This document shows positions 30,642 through 37,103 of a DNA stretch of 37,103 nt, in pieces. Every line of letters begins with the position of its first letter. Position 1 is the first letter of the stretch. The notes beneath the pieces are model-generated. The model saw nothing but the letters and a program-made list of their open reading frames with translations, had not been told where the DNA came from and searched no databases. Both the position numbers and the translations under genes were made by a program. Origin of the DNA: Pseudomonadota bacterium (lineage in GTDB: Bacteria > Pseudomonadota > Gammaproteobacteria > JAKAQQ01); the NCBI GenBank assembly GCA_021828045.1, contig JAKATI010000008.1, positions 1 through 37,103 on the forward strand, in the 5' to 3' direction.

Positions 30642-32192
30642 CTAAAGGTCCTGACCGCTGTAGGACAGGTTGAAGGACTTGTTGATCAACGGGAAATCGG
30701 GCACGATATTGCCGATCATTGCATGTTCGAGCACGGGCCAGTTTTGCCAGGAAGGGTCGTGGGGATGGCAACGATGGATGATGCCCCCGGCGGTTTCCAG
30801 ACCCACCAGCACGGGTCCGCGCCAACCCTCGACCAGTCCGAGCCCGAATCCGTCCGGCACCGTGTCCGGCAGCGATCCGCGATGCGATGACGCGGGGAGC
30901 TGCTCGAGCAGGATCCGGCTGAGCCGGAGCGATTCGAACAGTTCCTGGAACCGTACGGAGACGCGGGCCCCAACATCTCCTTCGGAACTGTATCCCGGAC
31001 GTACGTCAAGCGTGTCATAAGGTGCATGGCCGGGATCCCGCCGCGCATCCCTCCTCTGCCCGCTTGCCCGGCCCGCAAGCCCCACCAGTCCCAGCTGACG
31101 GGCAAGCCCAGGACTGACACGACCGGTTCCCGAGAACCGGTCTTGAAGACCCGCGTGATCCTCATAGATCCCCGAGAGGGTGTTCAGTTCGGATTCCAGT
31201 CGCGGGATCGCTTCGAGCAACATCCACCGCTTGGATTCATCGAGATCCGAGACGACGCCCCCAGGGACGATGGCATCCATCAGGTAGCGCGCACCGAAAG
31301 CCCGTTGATTGGCCCGGATCAGGTCTTCTTTGAGACGCGAAAATTGCGCCAGGGCGACTCCGAATCCGGCGTCATTGCCGAGTGCACCGAGATCCCCGAG
31401 ATGATTGGCGATCCGCTCCCGTTCGAGATAGAGCGCACGCAGCCACAGGGCACGCGCGGGGGGATGGATCCCGCAGATCGCCTCCAGCGCCATGCAGTAG
31501 GCCCAGGAAAATGCCACTGCAGAATCACCGGAGACCCTCGCCGCAAGTCTCTCGGCACCGAATGCCGGAAGCAGGGTAAATCGCTTCTCGATCCCCTTAT
31601 GGGTATAGCCGAGCCGTTCCTCGAGACGGAGAACTTTTTCACCCACGACCGAAAAGCGGAAGTGCCCGGGTTCGATCGTGCCGGCATGGACCGGGCCCAC
31701 GGCGATTTCGTGTACGCCGTCACCCGTGACTCGAACGAAGGGATACGATCGGTCGGTGGATGGCCCGGTGGAGGACACGCTATCGAAGTCGTATCGAAGG
31801 GGGAAGCAGTCCTCGGACCACGCGTCATGGCGGATCCACGGCCTTCGATCGGCAGCTTCCGCACGGACCCCGAGCAGATCGTAGGCGGCACGTTCCATGC
31901 GGCCGGCCGCAGGAAAAATACCGGCAATCGAAGGATAACCCGGTGCTTGAGCCGGAAGGGCCACTTCGACAATCACGATTCCCGCCTCATCCTGCAAAGC
32001 GACCCGGAGCAAGAATCCACCGCCAGACTTCCGGTGATCGGAAACCCACAGCGCCTGCAGCACCCCTCCTTCCTCCTCAACTGAACGGCACAGCATCTGC
32101 AGCGGGTCCGGGGAGGTCCGGACAAGACGGACCGGAACCGCTCCCGTGCGCTCCTCGACAACCTGACCAAAGCTTGTGTAGTCCATGGCCAT
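30642..32192 (-). CDS. HyfG-like large subunit lacking NiFe ligands (Ehr-type)
   Basis: A 516-residue fusion: a NuoC (30 kDa)-like domain (1-135, with YPSIAGIFPAAGRMERAAYDLLG) and a NuoD/hydrogenase-large-subunit-like domain. In NiFe hydrogenases, the metal is held by RxCGxC near the start and DPCxxC near the end of the second domain. Here the first site reads RVSGDS (219-224) and the second DPSWQN (489-494), so all four cysteines are gone. It therefore cannot be a hydrogenase. It fits the energy-converting hydrogenase-related (Ehr) complexes, whose substrate is unknown. The ATG at 32190-32192 overlaps the stop of the HyfF-like gene as TGATG. Confidence 0.92.
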   Translation of the reverse strand: MAMDYTSFGQVVEERTGAVPVRLVRTSPDPLQMLCRSVEEEGGVLQALWVSDHRKSGGGFLLRVALQDEAGIVIVEVALPAQAPGYPSIAGIFPAAGRMERAAYDLLGVRAEAADRRPWIRHDAWSEDCFPLRYDFDSVSSTGPSTDRSYPFVRVTGDGVHEIAVGPVHAGTIEPGHFRFSVVGEKVLRLEERLGYTHKGIEKRFTLLPAFGAERLAARVSGDSAVAFSWAYCMALEAICGIHPPARALWLRALYLERERIANHLGDLGALGNDAGFGVALAQFSRLKEDLIRANQRAFGARYLMDAIVPGGVVSDLDESKRWMLLEAIPRLESELNTLSGIYEDHAGLQDRFSGTGRVSPGLARQLGLVGLAGRASGQRRDARRDPGHAPYDTLDVRPGYSSEGDVGARVSVRFQELFESLRLSRILLEQLPASSHRGSLPDTVPDGFGLGLVEGWRGPVLVGLETAGGIIHRCHPHDPSWQNWPVLEHAMIGNIVPDFPLINKSFNLSYSGQDL

Positions 32193-33643
32193 CACCCGAT
32201 GAGCTTCGCTGCCGCGCGGTACCACTCTGAAAGATCATGGGGAATATAAATCCCGAGCAGAAAAACCATTGCGAGCTGCAGAAATACCGGAAACATCAGT
32301 GGAGTCCGGGACAACGGTTTCAGGTTGGTTTCGCCCCATACCATCTCCTGGACACGCAAGAAAATCGCTCCGAACGCGACCGAGAGCGTACCCATAAGTA
32401 TCGGGGTTGCCCAGGGATACTCTCTCATCGCAGTGAGAAAGATCAAGAACTCGCTGGCGAATACGCCAAACGGCGGCATGCCGATGATGGCGAGCGTGCC
32501 GATCATGAGGCTCCACCCCACCGCGGGATTTGCATTCGCCAGTCCGCGGATCCGATCCATGGCCTGGGTGCCGGCTTGCTGCGCAGCATGACCCACCGTG
32601 AAAAAAAGGGAAGACTTGGTGAGCGAGTGCACGGTCATCTGCAGCAGGGCGGCAAAGTTCGCAATGGCCCCTCCCATGCCAAAGGCAAACGTGGCGATCC
32701 CCATGTGTTCGACCGAGGAGTAGGCAAACAACCGCTTGATGTCTTTCTGCCGCCAGAGCAGAAATGCGGCCACGGTGACGGAGATCAGCCCGAAACCCAT
32801 CATCAGCTTCGGAGCCAGACCAGCGTATGCAGACCCATCGACCAGAACCTTGCAGCGAACCACCGCATAGAGCGCGACATTGAGAAGCAGCCCGGACAAT
32901 ACGGCCGAGACCGGCGCCGGACCTTCGGCGTGTGCATCCGGAAGCCAATTGTGCAAGGGGACCAGTCCCACCTTGGTACCATAGCCGACCAGCAGGAACA
33001 CAAATGCGAGCGAAAGCACGGTCGGCTCCAGCCGACTTTTGACCTGGTTCAGGTGGGTCCAGAGCAAGGCACTGATGCCGACGTTCCCAAGGATTTTTTC
33101 AGCAGCCAGGTAGAGCAGGATGGTCCCGAACAGGGCCTGCGCAATGCCGACCCCACTGAGGATGAAGTATTTCCAGGCCGCCTCGATACTCGCAGGGGTC
33201 CGGTAAAGCGACACCAACAATACGGTTGTCAGTGTGGCTCCCTCCATCGCCACCCACAGAATGCCCATATTGTTCGTTGTGAGTGCGAGCAGCATGGTAA
33301 ACATGAACAGCTGGAACATTCCATAGTAAAGCCGGAGTTGTCGGGAACCGAGGCGTCCATGTTCTTGCTCGACCCGCATGTAGGAACGCGAGAAAAATGA
33401 TGTCGTGAGCCCGATGAATGAAGTCAGGACGACCAGAAAGACATTCAACGAATCGAGGAAGAACTCCTGTCCGGCAGTGATCCAGGTTCCATTCACGATC
33501 ACATGCGCGGCCAGCCAGAGCCCCCCCATGAATGTTCCGAGGCTGATCAGGATGTTTGCAACGGACGCCCAAAGCCGGGTTCCGGCCAGAGCCAAAAACA
33601 AGCTGCCCAACAAGGGAAATCCGAGAAGGAGAAGCAGTGCCAT
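32192..33643 (-). CDS. HyfF-like proton-pumping antiporter-type membrane subunit
   Basis: A 483-residue membrane protein with about 14 spans of the NuoL/M/N-Mrp antiporter family. It contains GTKVGLVPLHNWLPDAHAEGPAPVSAVLSG, with the Lys of the proton channel and the HxW/DAH broken-helix region, and DIKRLFAYSSVEHMG. These subunits move protons or sodium ions in complex I-like enzymes. Start ATG one base after the HyfE-like stop; operon member. Confidence 0.92.
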   Translation of the reverse strand: MALLLLLGFPLLGSLFLALAGTRLWASVANILISLGTFMGGLWLAAHVIVNGTWITAGQEFFLDSLNVFLVVLTSFIGLTTSFFSRSYMRVEQEHGRLGSRQLRLYYGMFQLFMFTMLLALTTNNMGILWVAMEGATLTTVLLVSLYRTPASIEAAWKYFILSGVGIAQALFGTILLYLAAEKILGNVGISALLWTHLNQVKSRLEPTVLSLAFVFLLVGYGTKVGLVPLHNWLPDAHAEGPAPVSAVLSGLLLNVALYAVVRCKVLVDGSAYAGLAPKLMMGFGLISVTVAAFLLWRQKDIKRLFAYSSVEHMGIATFAFGMGGAIANFAALLQMTVHSLTKSSLFFTVGHAAQQAGTQAMDRIRGLANANPAVGWSLMIGTLAIIGMPPFGVFASEFLIFLTAMREYPWATPILMGTLSVAFGAIFLRVQEMVWGETNLKPLSRTPLMFPVFLQLAMVFLLGIYIPHDLSEWYRAAAKLIG

Positions 33644-33644
33644 G

Positions 33645-34307
33645 TCAATCCTCTCTGAGCGATTCCAGATTGTGCAGGTCCAGACTGTCGAATTGTTCGC
33701 GAATATGGAAGAAGAAAACGCCAAAAATCACGGCCCCGACCAGCACATCCAGGGCCACACCCAACTCCACGACCATCGGCATCCCGTACGTGGCACTGGT
33801 CGCCGCAAAAAACAGGCCGTTCTCCATGGCCAGCAACCCGATGACCTGGGTGATTGCCTTCCGGCGCGTGATCATCATGAGAAAGGACAGCATCACGACC
33901 GCCAGCGCAATTCCGAGGGTGCTATGGGTGACCGTATGCGCGAAACGGGAAATCGGTTCCGCGAGCGTAAAGGCAAAAATCACGAGCAGAAGCCCGGCCA
34001 GCATTGTTCTCGGTGCGTTGAGCAGGACCTCGGTTTCCCACTGCGCACCCAGACGGCGGATCAGACGATGCAGGATGAGCGGCAGGAAGATCACCTTGAG
34101 CAGGAGCGTGAGTGCCGCCGAATAGAAGAGTTGATACTGGTGTGTCTCCCACGCCACGATGACAATGGATACAAACAAGGTTGCGCCTTGCAAGGCAAAA
34201 AGAACCACGAGCGTGAGCACGCGCCGCTGCGAAAGCATGGAGAAAGACAGCAGCAGAAGAACAGCCGCACACAGGTCAATCAACTGGGAGAGAAAGGGAA
34301 CCGTCAT
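33645..34307 (-). CDS. HyfE-like membrane subunit
   Basis: A 220-residue membrane protein (E. coli HyfE: 216). Six or seven spans; the text ITQVIGLLAMENGLFF and LGVALDVLVGAVIFGVFF is characteristic of the HyfE family, which combines a NuoK-like and a NuoJ-like part. It presence distinguishes hydrogenase-4-like arms from formate-hydrogenlyase-1. The TGA is one base before the HyfF-like ATG; starts three bases after the HyfC-like stop. Confidence 0.92.
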   Translation of the reverse strand: MTVPFLSQLIDLCAAVLLLLSFSMLSQRRVLTLVVLFALQGATLFVSIVIVAWETHQYQLFYSAALTLLLKVIFLPLILHRLIRRLGAQWETEVLLNAPRTMLAGLLLVIFAFTLAEPISRFAHTVTHSTLGIALAVVMLSFLMMITRRKAITQVIGLLAMENGLFFAATSATYGMPMVVELGVALDVLVGAVIFGVFFFHIREQFDSLDLHNLESLRED

Positions 34308-34310
34308 GTG

Positions 34311-35261
34311 TCAGTACCCGAGTAGCAGATGAACCAGCAGCCCGAGAACGGCCAGCAGGAATGCGGTGGCCAGGAATTCGGGCACACGGAAGAGGCGCAT
34401 CTTGGCATTGATGGTCTCAATCCCGGCGAGTCCAAGGCCTGCGACAAGCAGCTTGAGAAACAGGGCAGGAACGGCCCACAGGAGGTCAAGGGGGGTACCC
34501 GAACCCTGCGCCAGTCCCCACGGGACAAACAGTGCAAGCCCGATACACACGTAATTCAAGAGCTTGAGGGACGAAGACCATTCGATCAGTGCGAGATGGC
34601 GCGCTGAATATTCAAGGACGGTCGCTTCGTGGATCATGGTCAGCTCCAGATGGGTGGACGGATTGTCCACGGGAATCCGGGCATTCTCGGCAAGCAGCAC
34701 CATCAGGAAGGACACGCTCGCAAACGCGAGACTCGGATAGATCGAAAGGCGGTCGTGAGCCAGCGCATTGACAATCGTGGGAAACGATGTGCTCTGGGAG
34801 ATCAGCGAAGCAGTGAAGAACACCATCAGCAAGGCGGGCTCCGCGAGAAACCCGACCAGCATTTCACGTCGCGCTCCCATCGAGCCGAACGCAGTGCCGA
34901 TGTCCATGGCACCGAGCGCCAAAAACATGCGTGCCATGGCAAACAGGCCGACCAGAGCAATGGTGTCAGCGGCCGTGGCAAAAGGAAGCCCCGTCCACAA
35001 GGATGGAATGATCCCCGCAGCAAGTGCCATCGAGGCAAACTCCACGTACGGTACGAGCCGGAACAGGGGTGAGGCGCTTGCGGCGATGACCGCATCCTTG
35101 TGAAACAGCTTCCGGATCACACGGTACGGCTGGAGGAGGCCCGGACCCCGCCGGCCCTGGAGCCATGCGCGGCACTGGTTCACCCAACCCGTCAGCAAGG
35201 GCGCGATCCCGATCGCAAACGCAATCGTCAGGGGTTCCAGGATGAGGGAACGGGTGTTCAC
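34311..35261 (-). CDS. HyfC/NuoH-like membrane subunit
   Basis: A 316-residue membrane protein (E. coli HyfC: 315) with eight spans. Seen: GRRGPGLLQPYRVIRKLFHKD after the first span and NARIPVDNPSTHLELTMIHEA, the acidic cytosolic loop that links the quinone/Fe-S module to the membrane in NuoH-like subunits. The start is GTG and overlaps the stop of the HyfB-like gene as GTGA. Conserved acidic residues suggest the coupling path to the membrane arm is intact. Confidence 0.93.
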   Translation of the reverse strand: MNTRSLILEPLTIAFAIGIAPLLTGWVNQCRAWLQGRRGPGLLQPYRVIRKLFHKDAVIAASASPLFRLVPYVEFASMALAAGIIPSLWTGLPFATAADTIALVGLFAMARMFLALGAMDIGTAFGSMGARREMLVGFLAEPALLMVFFTASLISQSTSFPTIVNALAHDRLSIYPSLAFASVSFLMVLLAENARIPVDNPSTHLELTMIHEATVLEYSARHLALIEWSSSLKLLNYVCIGLALFVPWGLAQGSGTPLDLLWAVPALFLKLLVAGLGLAGIETINAKMRLFRVPEFLATAFLLAVLGLLVHLLLGY

Positions 35262-37103
35262 AGGACAAAGACGAGGAGCGCGAGAAGCGTCAGGAAGCTG
35301 AAAAGCAAATACACCGCGATCCGGCCCTGTTGAATCCTGGCTGCCTGGCGGGAGAGACGGTGAATCAGGGCTTTGGACGGCGCATACAAATGGAGCCAGA
35401 AAGGATCATCGACCTGGACACGGTAATGGGGCGCACTGTCGTAGGGCGTGGGCAGTTCACGCCGGATGTGGAAAAACGGCTCGAAGATCTGGCGGATCGG
35501 CTGTCCAAATCCTTCCGCAGTGTCCTGCATGCGGGGCGTCATCACCGGGAAACCACACCCCCAGGGGATCGTTCGTCGGACCTTGCCCCTGTAGACCAGC
35601 CGAACCATGGCCATCACGGCCAGGACCAGCACAACGGTACTCAACAGGAAGAGGATCGGGCTGTAGGATGCCCGTTCCGGGGCAATGGGTGCGAGCAACC
35701 ACCACTGCTGCAACCGCCCACCCAGGGAGGCTCCCAGCAGCTTTTGGGTGATGCCGCCCAAAAGCATCAAAACCGGAACCGGGAGGATTCCGAGCAGAAT
35801 GCTGCCCAACGCAAGCCAGAGGAGGGCAATGCGTTCCAGCCAGCCACAGTCATGGGCTTCACGCAGCCCGGGTTCGCGGGGCTGTCCGAGAAAAACGACT
35901 CCGTAGAACTTGACCATCACATAGGCGGCCAGGGCGGAGACCAATGCAAGCGCTGCGGCGCCAATCGGCAGCAGCATGTTGATGAAGCTGTGGGGCAGAT
36001 TCTGGGTGAACAGAAAAGCCTGGAGCAGAAGCCATTCCGAGACAAACCCGCTCAGGGGCGGCAAGCCGGCAATGGCGAGTGTGCCCACCAGGGTCAGCCA
36101 GGCCACCCAGGGCATTCGGTGGATCAGACCGCCCAGCTTCCCAAGACTGCGTTCCCGGGTCGCATGCAGCACCGAGCCGGTGCCAAGAAACAACAGGCTT
36201 TTCGAGAAGGCATGCGTCAGGCAGTGGTAGAGCGTGGCAACAAACGCGAGCGCCGCGAGCCCGTCCATGTGAAACGCATGGAAGATGATGGCGAGACCGA
36301 TCCCGGTGAAGACGATGCCGATGTTCTCGATCGAGGAATAGGCCAAGAGGCGTTTCATGTCCGTCTGCGCCGCAGCAAAGACCACACCGAACACCGCACT
36401 GAACAGGCCGAGTGCGAGCGTAAGCAGCCCCCACCACCAGATCTGATCGCCGAGAAAGTCAAACGTGACCCGGAGCAGGCCATAGACTGCCACTTCGAGC
36501 ATGACCCCGCTCATCAACGCCGAGACCGGTGAGGGAGCGGCGGGGTGTGCCTCGGGAAGCCAGACATGCAGGGGGACAAGCCCTGCCTTGGCACCAAACC
36601 CCAGCAGTGCGAGCAGGAACGCGAGAGTTCCCCAGAGGGGCGTCAAGTGGGCCTCGCGCATGGCATCAAAGGTGAAATTCCAACCTCCCCCCTGGAGGAT
36701 TCCGAAACAGAGCAGGATGCTGATGGCGCCGATGTGCGCGATGATCAGGTAAATGAATCCGGCGCGACGGATTTCGGGAAGCTGGTGCTGGGTCGTGACC
36801 AGGAAATAGGAAGAGAGGGCCATGACCTCCCAGGCGATCATGAACGTGTAGGCATCGTTGGCCATGAGCACGACCGCCATGCTCGCGAGGAAGACATGAT
36901 ATTGCAGGCCCATCAGCCCCGCGGGAGTGCCATCACCGGGGCGGAAGTAGCCGGCGGAGAACAGGCTGATACCGGCGGAAGTGAAGCCGAGCAGCATCAG
37001 AAAGAAACGGGACAGGTCGTCCAACCGCAGATGGAACGGCAGCCCGGGCAGGCCGAAGGGCAAAACCAAACTCTGCGCCGGGAGTGCCAGATCCCGAAGC
37101 GCC
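35258..37103 (-). CDS. HyfB-like antiporter-type membrane subunit (5' end outside window)
   Basis: 614 residues are visible and the frame is open to the right edge; E. coli HyfB has 672, so about 60 residues are missing. A NuoL-like proton-channel subunit with GAKAGLVPLHVWLPEAHPAA and DMKRLLAYSSIENIG, followed by a long C-terminal part (residues past about 480) with GCGFPVMTPRMQDTAEGF, typical of HyfB/HycC. It is the first gene seen of the operon; promoter and any upstream genes are outside the window. Confidence 0.92.
   Translation of the reverse strand, partial: ALRDLALPAQSLVLPFGLPGLPFHLRLDDLSRFFLMLLGFTSAGISLFSAGYFRPGDGTPAGLMGLQYHVFLASMAVVLMANDAYTFMIAWEVMALSSYFLVTTQHQLPEIRRAGFIYLIIAHIGAISILLCFGILQGGGWNFTFDAMREAHLTPLWGTLAFLLALLGFGAKAGLVPLHVWLPEAHPAAPSPVSALMSGVMLEVAVYGLLRVTFDFLGDQIWWWGLLTLALGLFSAVFGVVFAAAQTDMKRLLAYSSIENIGIVFTGIGLAIIFHAFHMDGLAALAFVATLYHCLTHAFSKSLLFLGTGSVLHATRERSLGKLGGLIHRMPWVAWLTLVGTLAIAGLPPLSGFVSEWLLLQAFLFTQNLPHSFINMLLPIGAAALALVSALAAYVMVKFYGVVFLGQPREPGLREAHDCGWLERIALLWLALGSILLGILPVPVLMLLGGITQKLLGASLGGRLQQWWLLAPIAPERASYSPILFLLSTVVLVLAVMAMVRLVYRGKVRRTIPWGCGFPVMTPRMQDTAEGFGQPIRQIFEPFFHIRRELPTPYDSAPHYRVQVDDPFWLHLYAPSKALIHRLSRQAARIQQGRIAVYLLFSFLTLLALLVFVL

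Noticed and set aside
30115-32192. Annotation as a working NiFe hydrogenase
   Set aside because: All four NiFe cysteines in the large subunit are replaced, so hydrogen chemistry at that site is not possible.
35330-36532. Plus-strand frame (400 residues)
   Set aside because: Antisense of the HyfB-like gene; Gln/His/Arg-rich text is the complement of membrane-span codons.
1-37103. tRNA, rRNA, CRISPR or insertion-sequence features
   Set aside because: No TPsiC-arm/acceptor patterns, no regular repeat-spacer arrays and no transposase-like protein were recognised by eye; a covariance-model scan would be needed to exclude small RNAs.

Overview
The window (about 37 kb, GC-rich, very tightly packed) looks like chromosomal DNA of a gammaproteobacterium or close relative. 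Support comes from the housekeeping genes: rpmB-rpmG, mutM, coaBC-dut, pyrE and xth, which cluster near each other in many gammaproteobacteria (E. coli has rpmB-rpmG-mutM beside coaBC-dut-pyrE), here spread out and separated by other genes. The membrane-arm operon at the right end, which resembles a hydrogenase without its metal centre, together with the secreted beta-propeller proteins, is compatible with an acidophilic or chemolithotrophic lineage. That is inference, not proof.

Layout. 1-1051 (minus): a two-gene nucleotidyltransferase (AbiEii-like) toxin-type module running off the left edge, plus a doubtful upstream ORF. 1168-2890: a DHA2 efflux pump with promoter and palindrome. 2918-6234 (minus): an operon xthA - ampG-like permease - Cys/Met-type PLP enzyme. 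6332-7000: pyrE, divergent from xthA and convergent with dut. 6997-10070 (minus): a four-gene translationally coupled operon, OsmC protein - pirin - coaBC - dut. 10194-10656: rpmB-rpmG. 10721-11908 (minus): a membrane fatty-acid desaturase. 12046-16795: a GldA/GldF/GldG-type ABC operon with a DUF4340-like protein, whose last gene overlaps mutM. 16869-18754 (minus): a small Met/His-rich peptidoglycan-binding protein, an alpha/beta hydrolase and a YG/proline-rich lipoprotein. 18920-20365: a flavin disulfide oxidoreductase, convergent with a DUF1993 gene.

21114-29967 is the most accessory part: a secreted PQQ-type beta-propeller, a secreted EXORDIUM/PHI-1-like protein with an HExxE motif and its own operator-like promoter and strong terminator, a 683-residue protein joining a PD-(D/E)XK-type nuclease to a DUF2075 superfamily-1 helicase (a plausible single-gene anti-phage system), a 400-base gene-free stretch, and a 1122-residue Asp-box (VPS10/sortilin-like) exported propeller.

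30115-37103 (minus, running off the right edge) is an operon in the order HyfB-, HyfC-, HyfE-, HyfF-, HyfG-, HyfI-like. The large subunit has lost all four cysteines that hold the NiFe centre, while the small subunit keeps its four Fe-S cysteines, and there is no ferredoxin-like subunit. This fits the energy-converting hydrogenase-related (Ehr) complexes, not a hydrogenase.

Genes are commonly joined by ATGA, GTGA or TGATG overlaps, and two convergent pairs end inside the same palindromic CTAG. I saw no rRNA, tRNA, CRISPR array or insertion sequence.
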